Shown one piece after another: positions 34,662-43,256 of a DNA stretch of 44,759 bases. Below the pieces are notes generated by a model that was not told the origin of the DNA, searched no databases, and saw only the letters and a program-made list of their open reading frames with translations. The translations under genes and the position numbers were made by a program. Source of the DNA: an uncultured Lachnospiraceae bacterium (GTDB lineage Bacteria > Bacillota > Clostridia > Lachnospirales > Lachnospiraceae). Location of the stretch: NCBI GenBank assembly GCA_902786365.1, contig CADACD010000022.1, positions 1 to 44,759 of the forward strand, in the 5' to 3' direction. The stretch's first letter is position 1; each line of letters starts with the position of its first letter.

Positions 34662-34922
34662 ATGAAATCTAATAGAATATCTCTATATGAACCGTTATTA
34701 GAGAAAAAATCTGAAGAAGAGCGCATTGAGTGGTACGAAAAGATTGTTGATGACCGATTAAAATCTCTCGGACTTAATAAGGAATTATTATCAAAGCAAG
34801 AGCAAGAAGAGTTACAAGAAGAATTTGAGGCAGTAAAACAAGGACGTGTTTTTCTGCATCCAGTCCTTGAACGACCAGAAGTGATATATCGAAATGTCAT
34901 GCCAAACAAAGGAGATAATTGA
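34662..34922 (+). CDS. Small acidic helical protein
   Basis: 86 residues with a highly charged helical middle (KKSEEERIEWYEKIVDDRLK, KQEQEELQEEFEAVKQG). Same direction as the preceding coiled-coil gene after a 115-nt gap with no evident promoter box. No domain recognised; composition is like small phage or ICE proteins. Confidence 0.5.
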   Translation: MKSNRISLYEPLLEKKSEEERIEWYEKIVDDRLKSLGLNKELLSKQEQEELQEEFEAVKQGRVFLHPVLERPEVIYRNVMPNKGDN

Positions 34923-35069
34923 TAGTAAACAAAAGAATATACCCCTCAAGCGTTTATTTAGTTTTGATTCTCAATTAAAGAAAAAATGTTCATAAGCTTT
35001 TTTTAAAAAAAAGTAGCATCATTAAGATTTTTCATATACGATGGGCTGTGTTTTGGCACTATTTTGTTG

Positions 35070-35078
35070 TAAATTTGC
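35070..35078 (+). promoter_or_regulatory. Promoter -7 box for the endonuclease gene
   Basis: TAAATTTGC fits TAnnTTTGC 18 nt before the ATG at 35097. The downstream CACTCACAAC is close to the CACTCGCAAC after the box at 24773. No clear dyad is centred 19 nt upstream. Confidence 0.6.
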
Positions 35079-35096
35079 ACTCACAACATAAAAAGA

Positions 35097-36029
35097 ATGG
35101 ATATGAAGACTTTAAATGAAGTAGGAATATCTTCGTACTCACAGTTTAAACATGAGGCACGACTACACCAGTGGGCATACCGTGAACAGGTTCTCAAAGT
35201 AGGTTATAACAAGTACAAAAATGTACTTAGATATGAAGATGCAAAGAATGGGCTAATCTTCTTAGAGGGATATCGTGATGAAATATTAGAAAAACTGAAA
35301 AAAACTATTGAGCCCACCTCCACTCCTCCAAGTGGATTTATGCTCACGAACCTTTTGCGAAGTGAACACATCCCTTATAACATTTTCTTTCCTATGCACC
35401 ATGACCTAGATGGTTGCAAAAGGCTGTTTTGTGATTTGCTTTCTACTGACGACATACTAGCAATCGACAAAATTAATATTGAATATCATCCAATTCCAAT
35501 TGAATATTATCTAAACGATCATACTGCGTTTGATGTTTATGTTGCCTATAAGAACAGAGCAAATAAGCAATGTGGCATTGGTATAGAGGTTAAATATACT
35601 GAGAACTCATATCCTCTCAAGCCTGAATCTCACGAGTATTCTCAGGTTAAGGATGAGAATGGTAGCACATGTCTTAAAGGGAGATATGCTTTAATCACAA
35701 AAGAATGTGGTTACTATAAAGAAGACGTTACACACGATATGCTTGTTTCCAACAAGTTCCGTCAGATTTGGAGGAATCATATTCTTGGCGCTTCAATGGT
35801 CTTGAAAGGTAAGATCAAAAAGTTCACTAGTGTCACACTTTTTCCATCACATAATGTGCATTTCAGTCAAGACGCAATACCCAAATATCAAAAGTTCCTT
35901 ACTAAAGAACATTACAACGAATTTGTTCCAGTTACCTATGAAACTCTATTCAAAATGATGGACAAGTACCTTTTTGTTCCCCATAAGAAAGAATGGATAA
36001 AATACCTTAACGAAAGATATTTGTTCTAA
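35097..36029 (+). CDS. PD-(D/E)XK putative restriction endonuclease
   Basis: 310 residues. The central nuclease core is AFDVYVAYK (D146) and CGIGIEVKYTE (E164, K166), the PD-(D/E)XK arrangement D-x17-E-x-K. The shape (long helical N-terminus, then a nuclease core with a GIGIEVKY strand) resembles the PGN_0703-type putative restriction endonucleases of Bacteroidota, but I cannot confirm this by search. No methyltransferase partner lies next to it, which suggests a modification-dependent or stand-alone effector. It has its own promoter. Confidence 0.7.
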   Translation: MDMKTLNEVGISSYSQFKHEARLHQWAYREQVLKVGYNKYKNVLRYEDAKNGLIFLEGYRDEILEKLKKTIEPTSTPPSGFMLTNLLRSEHIPYNIFFPMHHDLDGCKRLFCDLLSTDDILAIDKINIEYHPIPIEYYLNDHTAFDVYVAYKNRANKQCGIGIEVKYTENSYPLKPESHEYSQVKDENGSTCLKGRYALITKECGYYKEDVTHDMLVSNKFRQIWRNHILGASMVLKGKIKKFTSVTLFPSHNVHFSQDAIPKYQKFLTKEHYNEFVPVTYETLFKMMDKYLFVPHKKEWIKYLNERYLF

Positions 36030-36067
36030 ATAGTCAATAATTAAAATCACAAAAGAAAATATCCAAT

Positions 36068-36286
36068 ATGGCTTATCCAAGCAAAGGTGATATGATAGAT
36101 CTGGTAAATGGTCTGTGCTTGATTCAAGATAGAATTCAAGCGGAACGTGCGTTTGACTTTATGAAAGATCCAAAACTCTCGAACGTGGAGGCATTAAAGG
36201 TTCCGATGTTCTATGTGTGGAGCAGACTTTATGGTCATACCCACACTCTATCGTGGAACAAGTGCCTATTGGCTGGCGAGCTTTAA
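36068..36286 (+). CDS. Small hypothetical ORF, possibly a truncated gene
   Basis: 72 residues beginning MAYPSKGDMIDLVNGLCLIQ. The N-terminal ~55 residues read like the start of a real protein; the end runs into a region whose better-conserved frame is different, so the gene is probably truncated by a deletion that also left the type III remnant. No function assigned. Confidence 0.35.
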   Translation: MAYPSKGDMIDLVNGLCLIQDRIQAERAFDFMKDPKLSNVEALKVPMFYVWSRLYGHTHTLSWNKCLLAGEL

Positions 36287-36532
36287 AACCTCGCCACCTG
36301 AGTATCTCTCCGAGTGCATGCGCCTACTACGTGAGGGAGACATCAAGCACATCTACTTCGTGGCTGAAACGAAACGCTACGACAAGGATGGCAAAAAGAC
36401 TGCCGTCGAGCAGAAAGTGTGAAGACAGAATGTGCAAGTCTGCATTTTGACACAATCTCAGATAGCCACGTCACATACGATGTAGAAAAGAACTACGATG
36501 AGTTACAAAGCCATAGGAACATAGTCCTATAA
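36213..36532 (+). pseudogene. Remnant of a type III restriction enzyme Res subunit (C-terminus)
   Basis: Around 36344-36418 one frame encodes DIKHIYFVAETKRYDKDGKK, close to the nuclease motif of Res subunits (a hydrophobic strand followed by ETK). The frame stops after VEQKV, but the +1 frame continues with KTECASLHFDTISD and VTYDVEKNYDEL to TAA at 36530-36532, matching the usual Res end in which a Cys-containing segment is followed by an HF motif. The helicase part and the Mod partner are absent, so this is a decayed fragment marking a lost type III system. Confidence 0.6.
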
Positions 36533-36576
36533 TCACGGGTGAAACTGCGATATATTGCAAGTTCCCATCCGAGTAT

Positions 36577-37377
36577 TCATTCTTGTGAAATCTCTAATGG
36601 ACACGTAGAGATAATAAATTTAGCAATCGTCATGTGTGGTCTTATTATCTTATCAAAAGCATTTTGAGCAAATGGTGCAATCCAATTCTCGCTCCCCTCG
36701 GGTGGAGCCATTCCCATTTCCATATAATCCATGTAATCAGAAGCCATCAGATAATGTGAATTGAGGTGAAATATAAATGATAGATGTATAAGGAAAAGTT
36801 GCTTTAACACTACCTCACAATTTTTCAAATGACGTTCCCTGTCCTCTATATAAACCGTATTGCAATTCAACAATAATAGTTTAAAACGATTAGAATGTAC
36901 ACTGTCATCCAACAACTCTCTGTTTTTCTTCAAATAGGTATTCCACCCAAACAATGGATATAAGTCTTTTGTTCTTTGAGATTCTTTTAGACATTTTAAT
37001 ATCTTATCCGTCTTTGGAATACGATGCTTTCCTTGGATCCATTCATTAACTTCTTGAACAAAAAAGTTATCAATACTGACTTTGTCTTTTAATACAACGT
37101 CCATGTATATTTCAAGAAGGATATCGTCAAATAGTTTACGTATCAGTGTATATGCATCATTAATCCTACCATTTTCTAACAGGACTGTAATGGAATCAAT
37201 GGTTCCCTCAATTGCAGAATAGACATATGAAGCATAGTTGGTTATTCCATGAGTGCCTGTTGCTACAAAACTAAAACAACTCATCGAAATTGAGTCATAG
37301 AACTCCTTCATATACTTCAAGTCATCAAATACCTCATGTTTAAGGTAGGCTTCTGGCATCTTATGTTCAATGCTCAT
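36577..37377 (-). CDS. HEPN/DUF5677-like helical protein downstream of the reverse transcriptase
   Basis: About 266 residues from ATG at 37377, 4 nt after the reverse transcriptase stop; a longer frame from 37413 overlaps that gene and is less likely. The protein is almost wholly helical, with GRINDAYTLIRKLFDDILLE in the position and style of DUF5677, a family related to HEPN nucleases. A strict HEPN Rx4-6H motif is not clear. Abortive-infection reverse transcriptases such as AbiA carry HEPN domains, so it may be the effector or partner of the upstream enzyme. The family link is tentative. Confidence 0.55.
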   Translation of the reverse strand: MSIEHKMPEAYLKHEVFDDLKYMKEFYDSISMSCFSFVATGTHGITNYASYVYSAIEGTIDSITVLLENGRINDAYTLIRKLFDDILLEIYMDVVLKDKVSIDNFFVQEVNEWIQGKHRIPKTDKILKCLKESQRTKDLYPLFGWNTYLKKNRELLDDSVHSNRFKLLLLNCNTVYIEDRERHLKNCEVVLKQLFLIHLSFIFHLNSHYLMASDYMDYMEMGMAPPEGSENWIAPFAQNAFDKIIRPHMTIAKFIISTCPLEISQE

Positions 37378-37381
37378 TATC

Positions 37382-38905
37382 TTAATATTTATCAAAGAGT
37401 GAAACTTCATCAATATCGATGACTGGCGTATAACAATCCCTCAACCAGTTTGTGCAAATCTCATATTGAGGGAATGTGTCCTTATATTCATCTGCTACCC
37501 ATTCATTATTCCATAGTACCACATCTGGGACATTGGCAACAATCTTACAGATGGATTCCGTATAGTCAATCGGCTTAGTCCATTGATATGTTATTCTTTG
37601 CATCCAAATCTGAAGTTCCCCAATATTTGGTATCATTTGGAATTTTCTATAAATGTCATTAACAATTTCTTCTCTTTCAGATGTGGTAGAAAGCTTATTT
37701 ATCAACACACTACACAACTGTAGCACTATTGGATAGCACTTTGGACTCCCCAGTGCAATTTCGGTTAGAATGGCTATGAGTATTTTTGGTTCATTAACCA
37801 TTTTCTTTCGTCCGTTCAATCTTTTAGAGAAGTTAGTGAGTAACTTTCTTAATGTTCCGCTATTCGGAAACTCTTTTGCAAACTGATGTATGTAAATCAG
37901 TTCTTGCTGAAGCGAAGATGCGGTAGTATAAATTCGCTTGCCAGCCTTACGATAAAGTGGATACCTTTTCATGTATGCAAGTTTGTCAGGTTTCAGCGCA
38001 TTTTCAATCACATCTTCTGTTAGAAAAGTTTTCTTAGCATTAAGTTGGAAATTCAAGTTCGCTAGTATATCCTGTAGGACAAATGCAATCTTCTCCAACT
38101 CATCTTTTTTATTGCAGAATATACGATAATCATCTCGATAACGCAATATCTTGTAATCAGTGATGCCATGATTTGCTAAAGCTTCACTTACCAGAGAATC
38201 CGCATACCCCAGAACCATCTCTGCGATGAAGTCAAAAAGAGCACTGCCTTGCGGAATTCCATTAGTCTGGCCATATTGCATACCTTGCATATAACTATCA
38301 ATAATATTACCAAGCAGACCTGGTTTCCCCTTTTTCTGTTTTGCTGTGTCTTTGCTCATCAATGCCCATGCTATTGTATGAGTATAAATGGAACCATAGC
38401 AGTTGATAATATCCGTAACAAACATGTATCTGTATTTCAGACTCAAAGTAATTGTTTTTTGCTCTACGTTTTCCCACCAATCAGTTATGCTTGCAGCCTT
38501 GTGCGATTTATCCATATCTCCCTTAACTTTTGGTATACTAATTACATCTATATTGGGGCAGACAAAGGTTGAGAATACTCGTTTTATCTCATTCCAGTTG
38601 CCTTTGGTTGTAATCTGTCTAACTAGTAAATAATAGAGGTACGGATTGGCAACATCAATAGGACGGTACGTAAACTGTGCATCCTTTTTAATTAAAAGCC
38701 TATGGTTAACACCTTCATACTCTGATGGCTTCTTTTCCTTGTATTTAAGAATTTCCTCGAAAGTTTTCTTACCGACTTTTCCCTCCACATAAGTAAGCAC
38801 CTTAGAGAAATCTATGTATTTAGGCAAATCAAGACTACAGTAATTGGATGACTCCATAAAATACCTATAAGCCTTAACCTCAGATAGTTCGAGTATTGAT
38901 TTCAT
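37382..38905 (-). CDS. Group II-like reverse transcriptase, defence type
   Basis: 507 residues. Motif A is TDIINCYGSIY with D165; the IPQGSALFDF motif is at 217-226; the catalytic motif is YRDD (256-259) in LRYRDDYRIF; then FQLNAKKTF. The Arg in YRDD departs from the usual YADD of retrons and many DRT enzymes. Beyond ~residue 330 there is a helical C-terminal region of ~170 residues. No maturase or endonuclease domain is seen, so it is a free-standing defence-associated (DRT/Abi-like) reverse transcriptase rather than a mobile intron. It is expressed from the RloAB-type operon 35 nt upstream and is followed by the helical protein. Confidence 0.82.
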   Translation of the reverse strand: MKSILELSEVKAYRYFMESSNYCSLDLPKYIDFSKVLTYVEGKVGKKTFEEILKYKEKKPSEYEGVNHRLLIKKDAQFTYRPIDVANPYLYYLLVRQITTKGNWNEIKRVFSTFVCPNIDVISIPKVKGDMDKSHKAASITDWWENVEQKTITLSLKYRYMFVTDIINCYGSIYTHTIAWALMSKDTAKQKKGKPGLLGNIIDSYMQGMQYGQTNGIPQGSALFDFIAEMVLGYADSLVSEALANHGITDYKILRYRDDYRIFCNKKDELEKIAFVLQDILANLNFQLNAKKTFLTEDVIENALKPDKLAYMKRYPLYRKAGKRIYTTASSLQQELIYIHQFAKEFPNSGTLRKLLTNFSKRLNGRKKMVNEPKILIAILTEIALGSPKCYPIVLQLCSVLINKLSTTSEREEIVNDIYRKFQMIPNIGELQIWMQRITYQWTKPIDYTESICKIVANVPDVVLWNNEWVADEYKDTFPQYEICTNWLRDCYTPVIDIDEVSLFDKY

Positions 38906-38940
38906 GTTCTACAACTTTCTTTAATATACCTTCCTGCATA

Positions 38941-39552
38941 TTATTTTTCTAACTCCTTCAGTTCTCTCATTAACCTTCCAAGCTCAGTGTATGTATAATC
39001 TCTATCACTCTTTTGTTTCTCTTCCAAAGAGTGATTGGCATTGGCTGTAGCTGTGTCGAGACTGCCTCCATTTCGTTCGAAATAAGAGTGCAATCCCTTG
39101 CTATTCTTGAAGAACTCTATCGTTTTCCGGTATTCTACATCCTGATTCAAATCTTTTAGCAACGATTCCTGGTCATCGTATGGCCGAGATGTGTATCGGA
39201 AATAATAAAGGAAAAACAGTTCAGTGCAGCGGTGGGTCTCAAAGAACTCGACCTCGCAGTAGATACCTTTCTTGGGTTTGTCGATAGGCTTGGCATACTT
39301 CGCCTTTAGCTTCTGGTATTGCGAACGCTCTGGTTCCTTGTCCTTCGTGTCCATATCAATGATGCAGAAGATATGGTTGTAGCCCAGTGCAATGCCCTCT
39401 TCTATCTTCGCTTCAAGTTCCTTGAGATTGGTGTGCTTTGGAGAGTCCGGTTTGATGGTAATTCGTTTGAACACATCGCACAATGATTTGAAGTAAAAGA
39501 ACTCGGTAGGTCCTTCACCCAAGATAAGTGCTGTTTGACGTAGTTTTCCCAT
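38941..39552 (-). CDS. rloB: RloB-family protein (TOPRIM-like)
   Basis: 203 residues with LILGEGPTEFFYF (E13, E17) and CIIDMDTKD (D66, D68), the acidic residues of the TOPRIM-like RloB fold, and FETHRCTELFFLYYF. RloB proteins pair with an AAA ATPase in AbiL-type abortive infection; the ATPase senses and RloB is the probable nuclease effector. It starts 1 nt after the ATPase stop, so the two are one unit. The reverse transcriptase starts 35 nt downstream. Confidence 0.85.
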   Translation of the reverse strand: MGKLRQTALILGEGPTEFFYFKSLCDVFKRITIKPDSPKHTNLKELEAKIEEGIALGYNHIFCIIDMDTKDKEPERSQYQKLKAKYAKPIDKPKKGIYCEVEFFETHRCTELFFLYYFRYTSRPYDDQESLLKDLNQDVEYRKTIEFFKNSKGLHSYFERNGGSLDTATANANHSLEEKQKSDRDYTYTELGRLMRELKELEK

Positions 39553-39553
39553 A

Positions 39554-40834
39554 TCAATCCTCCAGATTTATAAAGATACTACCCAGTTCTGGCTTTGCTC
39601 CTAATCGGCCAATGCGATAAGAGTTGTAAAGCGACAGGTTCTTGTGCAATCCAAATGAATCGCCTCGAGAATACTCGGAAGATGCTGTTTCTTTGTTTTT
39701 CTCTACAAACCACACCACGCCTCTGTTCTCATTGATTAAATCCTGAGAAAGGAGCGTCGTCTCCTGACTTGTTATAATCAACTGCGATTTATCCGAGTTG
39801 AAAATGAAAACATTAAGATAGAAATACAACAAGTCATTGTGCAGATCCTCGCCTAATTCATCAAGATAGTACACATGAGATTCTGTGATCAAATCGTACA
39901 AAGCATCGAGGATGCGAATGTATTTTAGTGTTCCATTTGACTGCCATTTAAGGGGGATCTCAAAATTGCCATCCTTTGAGTGATTAACAAAAGCTATAGA
40001 TTCAGTTGTGGGCTTAAGTAGTTCTTCTTTTATCTTTTCAGGAAAGTCTTGATTCAATATGCGTTCACGAATATCTTCAGGAATAATACGGTCTTCTATA
40101 ATGGGTCTAAATTCCAAAATATTCAAATCCGCCTTTTGTAGCATAGTGTTATAAAACTTACGCTTCTTGGGGTCGTTATATGCGTTCTTTAGGATTTCAA
40201 CGACGCCCTTGTTCCCATCACCATCCACATCATGGTAATTGTCCATAATCCACTTGTGAAGAATATTGAACGGGGCAATGTCTTCTTTGAGGGCTGCCTT
40301 GCTGCAAACAGACAGGACGCTATGGTTGTTCAAGGTATTCTCACGAATGCTTTCTTGGGTCTTGGCATGTAGTTTAAGACTTGGGCCAAATTTGATATCT
40401 GCCTGTACGTTTTCGCCAACAAATGTACGTTCATAGAATATCAACTTTGACTTGTTTGGATAATAATTTAAGACTTCATGAAGAATATATTGCTCGTTAA
40501 ACATCACATCATAATCATATCTGATGCCATTAGCATAGAATGAAACATGCATCTCCGTAGGTTCATCCTTCGTAAGAGCAAATGGAATATAACCATTGAT
40601 TTTTTGAATTGCATCTGATTTGGAATACACTAATATGCTAAATACTTTATTTAAGGCGATAAGCATGTTTGATTTTCCAGAGGCATTTGGACCATACAAG
40701 ATGCCTAACTTGTATAAGAACACTCCTTCGGAAATTTCTGTTGCGAGTTCCGATGAAGCTCCTTTAGCAATGAAATTTAATTCTTGCTTGTCGCGAATGG
40801 AGAGGTAATTCTTTACCCAAAAATCTCTTATCAT
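39554..40834 (-). CDS. AAA (ABC-type) ATPase of the RloA/AbiLi type
   Basis: 426 residues. N-terminal VKNYLSIRD is typical of SMC-like/OLD-like ATPases; Walker A is YGPNASGKSN (47-56), the signature-like SNGTLKYIRILD (299-310) and Walker B HVYYLDELGEDLH (D325-E326), followed by a D-loop-like segment and SQLIITSQETTLL. It is the ATP-driven sensor for RloB. A promoter box lies at 40878-40870 on this strand. The same gene order (ATPase then TOPRIM-like protein) is found in AbiL and PARIS. Confidence 0.87.
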   Translation of the reverse strand: MIRDFWVKNYLSIRDKQELNFIAKGASSELATEISEGVFLYKLGILYGPNASGKSNMLIALNKVFSILVYSKSDAIQKINGYIPFALTKDEPTEMHVSFYANGIRYDYDVMFNEQYILHEVLNYYPNKSKLIFYERTFVGENVQADIKFGPSLKLHAKTQESIRENTLNNHSVLSVCSKAALKEDIAPFNILHKWIMDNYHDVDGDGNKGVVEILKNAYNDPKKRKFYNTMLQKADLNILEFRPIIEDRIIPEDIRERILNQDFPEKIKEELLKPTTESIAFVNHSKDGNFEIPLKWQSNGTLKYIRILDALYDLITESHVYYLDELGEDLHNDLLYFYLNVFIFNSDKSQLIITSQETTLLSQDLINENRGVVWFVEKNKETASSEYSRGDSFGLHKNLSLYNSYRIGRLGAKPELGSIFINLED

Positions 40835-40869
40835 AGATGCTATTATTAGTATGTTATTGTATTTTCGCT

Positions 40870-40878
40870 ACAAAATTA
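40870..40878 (-). promoter_or_regulatory. Promoter -7 box for the ATPase-RloB-RT operon
   Basis: On the minus strand TAATTTTGT fits TAnnTTTG, 36 nt before the ATPase start. A dyad TCGTAG-N5-CTACGA (40919-40935) lies further upstream, but its centre is 49 nt from this box, unlike the 19-nt rule of O1-O5, so this operon is probably not under the WYL-type control. Confidence 0.5.
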
Positions 40879-41162
40879 CGTATTATTTTCTTTGGTGTCA
40901 AATTAATTTTCTCTAAATTCGTAGTATTTCTACGATTTGGTATGTTTTTGTGATAATTTAACAATTTAGGTGGCATAATAGCATCGATTTTCATCGTGTT
41001 GTGGGTATAATAGCCACTAAGTTTCTGATCATTCGCATATTTCGGTTTTATCCAGAACACGCTAAATATTTCGCAAAATTCTTTTTGCTCATTTTTTCAA
41101 AAAAAGTTCGTCACTTTTGTTTGAAAAGTGGGGGGTGATGTGTTATATAGATGTAAAGTTAG

Positions 41163-41189
41163 TAATTTTGTCGACAAATTACGTAATTT
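41163..41189 (+). promoter_or_regulatory. Promoter and nested palindromes before the sigma gene
   Basis: TAATTTTGT (41163-41171) fits the promoter box. TTTGTCGACAAA (41167-41178) and AAATTACGTAATTT (41176-41189) are perfect palindromes that overlap each other and end 4 nt before the ATG at 41194. They could be operator sites or autoregulatory elements acting at the start of transcription. Confidence 0.5.
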
Positions 41190-41193
41190 GTAA

Positions 41194-41691
41194 ATGACTA
41201 TTGACGCATTTGAACTGATAGCTCCACGGCTGAGGTCTGCCGCCTTGAACAAGGCTGCGGCGATGGGCCTCAACTATGACGAGTCGCAAGACATCGCCCA
41301 GGAGACGCTGTTGCGGTTATGGCAGATGCGTGACGATAAACGGCTCTACAATCCAGAGGGTTTTGCAGCTGTGATTGCTCACCGATTATCGCTGAACCAC
41401 TTGCGACGCAAACCACCGCTCCCTTTAGAGAGCAGAGAGAGAGCAAGCCAGACAATTTCGCCGTTGGATGAAATCATACAGCAGGAGGACGTGAAATGGC
41501 TCGAACAGAAAATCAATGAGCTACCATCCACCCTGCACGCAGTGTTGAAAATGCGCCAAGATGAGAAATACTCCAACAAGCAGATAGCAACTCTGCTCGG
41601 AATAAAGGAAGACAGTGTGAGCACATTGCTCGCAAGAGCACGAAGACAACTCATGGAACAAATCAAGAAACAACGCAGAGAACGACAATGA
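41194..41691 (+). CDS. ECF-type RNA polymerase sigma factor
   Basis: 165 residues with region 2 (NYDESQDIAQETLLRLWQ, then FAAVIAHRLSLNHLRRK) and region 4 (LPSTLHAVLKMRQDEKYSNK, QIATLLGIKEDSVSTLLARA). The length and layout are those of a group 4 sigma factor. Its stop overlaps the next start in ATGA, giving tight coupling with the likely membrane anti-sigma protein. It probably controls the envelope genes downstream. Composition is more G+C-rich than the adjacent minus-strand operon, marking the right end of the defence block. Confidence 0.92.
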   Translation: MTIDAFELIAPRLRSAALNKAAAMGLNYDESQDIAQETLLRLWQMRDDKRLYNPEGFAAVIAHRLSLNHLRRKPPLPLESRERASQTISPLDEIIQQEDVKWLEQKINELPSTLHAVLKMRQDEKYSNKQIATLLGIKEDSVSTLLARARRQLMEQIKKQRRERQ

Positions 41692-42428
41692 AACCATATT
41701 CACGACATCAGATAGAGGCTTTGCTCGACAAATTCATGGCGGGCAAGACCACCATTGAGGAGGAGTCGTTGCTGAGCCAATATTTCAGTACGGCTCACGA
41801 CGTGCCAGCCGAATGGGAAGATTATCAGGCTTTATTCGGCTATATCGACCGTGGACTGGAAGGAGACTTGCTTCCCAAACCGTCCTCACAATCACATCGC
41901 AGATGGGTTTGGTGGGTTCCTGCTGCTGCAGCGGCAATCGTGGCACTAGTTTTAGGTTTCAAGGTTTTAAACAAGCCCGAAACCACCCATCCTATTTCAC
42001 CACCGATAATCGCTCAAAAGGCAGAACCAAAAGAAGTGACGATTGACCATAAAACCGACACTCATCATGAGGTAGTGACAGAATCATCCGATAACAACAC
42101 TCGCGCACATAATAAAGCAGAAAGCGTCGCAATCAAGCAACAGCTCGTCGCAATCAAGCAACAGCCAAGAAAACAAAAGCATTCTATGGACGTCTCTCAT
42201 CATGAGACACAGACCAATCTTATTGCACAGAACGAACTGCATTTGCAAGACAACGAACGTTTGCAACGCGAACTTGAAGAACTGAACCAGCAAGCCATCA
42301 TCATCGACATGGAAGCCATGGGCTACCAAGCCGTGAAGGACGAGAACGGCTCAATAATTTATGTGGATATGCAGCAAGAGATAGATAATCAATTCAACAA
42401 CCAATCAACTAACATACCAGGATTATGA
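41688..42428 (+). CDS. Single-pass membrane protein, probable anti-sigma-like
   Basis: 246 residues. An N-terminal cytoplasmic part of ~70 residues (RHQIEALLDKFMAGKTTIEE), then a transmembrane segment WVWWVPAAAAAIVALVLGFK at about 72-91, then a long Pro/Thr/Gln/His-rich extracytoplasmic tail ending in a short coiled coil (NERLQRELEELNQQ). Overlap of 4 nt with the sigma gene and the topology fit an anti-sigma factor, though no ZAS zinc motif is seen. Confidence 0.7.
   Translation: MKPYSRHQIEALLDKFMAGKTTIEEESLLSQYFSTAHDVPAEWEDYQALFGYIDRGLEGDLLPKPSSQSHRRWVWWVPAAAAAIVALVLGFKVLNKPETTHPISPPIIAQKAEPKEVTIDHKTDTHHEVVTESSDNNTRAHNKAESVAIKQQLVAIKQQPRKQKHSMDVSHHETQTNLIAQNELHLQDNERLQRELEELNQQAIIIDMEAMGYQAVKDENGSIIYVDMQQEIDNQFNNQSTNIPGL
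42125..42164 (+). repeat. In-frame tandem repeat, 21-nt period
   Basis: CGTCGCAATCAAGCAACAG occurs at 42125-42143 and again at 42146-42164, encoding VAIKQQ twice in the extracytoplasmic tail of the anti-sigma-like protein. It is a recent slippage duplication in a low-complexity linker. Confidence 0.85.
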
Positions 42429-43144
42429 AAACAAAGTATATTATCATTGCACTGGCGTTGTTCATCGCACCTGCGGTGACGGCACAAGATTATTTCGCAA
42501 AGTTAAGATATTACTTTGGAGATAATTCGCCTATCGTCCAAAAGCAGAACACGCTGAAGATTCATAACACCTTCACCAATCCCGAAACTGGAGAGAAAGA
42601 GGGTGAACTTACAATCTATAAGTTCGCATTGCCTGAAGCCGACGTCAGTTACACCGACAGCGTGAAAGTGCTGTATGAAGCAATCAGCCAAGCGATGGAT
42701 AACGGCAAGTTTACCAACCGCATTATTTACACGCTTTGGAGCATCACCGGCAATAAAGACCGTCTTTATACCGGGTATCGCATATACCACAACAAAAGTG
42801 AGTTCACACTTGTGGGAACAGAAGCCGACAACTGCTACACAGTAGGACTGATCAACGAGGATGACACAAAGTTCAGAACCACTTACACCATAGAATGGAG
42901 CGAAGTGCAGGATGGCGGAGTCACAGGCAGGCTAATCACCACATACGCACCCATAAAACCACAAATAGAATCTCCCACAGTTGTCCCACCTTCAGAGCCA
43001 AAGAACGATAACAAAATGTGGATGAGAAAACTGTTCTTTTATCTTGACAAGCTCAAAGATGGCGAATCTCTGTATCTATCCGGGCTTTACTCATTGGCGA
43101 AAGAGTGTGATATGCTCGACCATGACGACCTAAGAGATACTTGA
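42425..43144 (+). CDS. Exported hypothetical protein
   Basis: 239 residues with a clear signal peptide MKTKYIIIALALFIAPAVTA cleaved before QDYF. The mature part is strand-rich with no lipobox Cys and no known domain; a short helical C-terminus follows a Pro-rich linker. Start overlaps the previous stop by 4 nt (ATGA). It belongs to the sigma operon and acts in the periplasm or at the outer membrane. Function unknown. Confidence 0.75.
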   Translation: MKTKYIIIALALFIAPAVTAQDYFAKLRYYFGDNSPIVQKQNTLKIHNTFTNPETGEKEGELTIYKFALPEADVSYTDSVKVLYEAISQAMDNGKFTNRIIYTLWSITGNKDRLYTGYRIYHNKSEFTLVGTEADNCYTVGLINEDDTKFRTTYTIEWSEVQDGGVTGRLITTYAPIKPQIESPTVVPPSEPKNDNKMWMRKLFFYLDKLKDGESLYLSGLYSLAKECDMLDHDDLRDT

Positions 43145-43256
43145 AGCAAGACTGAGTAAATAAAAGTCCCTACCATACATTTTAATAACATCGTTTATGT
43201 GACCGAAATCATGTAAACAGCCATAACTATGTCTATTTATCAATAAATTCACCAAC

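Larger units (their letters stand above)
40835..41193. other. Divergent intergenic region between the RloAB-type operon and the sigma operon
   Basis: 359 nt with no convincing gene. It holds the minus-strand promoter box TAATTTTGT (40878-40870), a small dyad TCGTAG-N5-CTACGA (40919-40935), a perfect 7-bp hairpin CACTTTT / AAAAGTG (41112-41118 with 41124-41130), and the sigma-factor promoter with two palindromes. Both promoters carry the string AAATTACGTA. Confidence 0.5.

Noticed and set aside
37378-37413. Upstream start for the HEPN-like gene overlapping the reverse transcriptase
   Set aside because: ATG at 37377 lies 4 nt after the upstream stop, a typical coupled arrangement; the longer N-terminus is encoded by the reverse transcriptase's own 3' end.
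37382-38905. Retron or group II intron reverse transcriptase
   Set aside because: No msr-msd-like repeat pair is visible in the 35 nt before the gene, there is no maturase or HNH domain, and no intron boundary structure was seen.
40854-41060. 68-codon minus-strand frame upstream of the ATPase operon
   Set aside because: It overlaps the promoter box of that operon, has no promoter of its own and reads as translated A+T-rich intergenic DNA.
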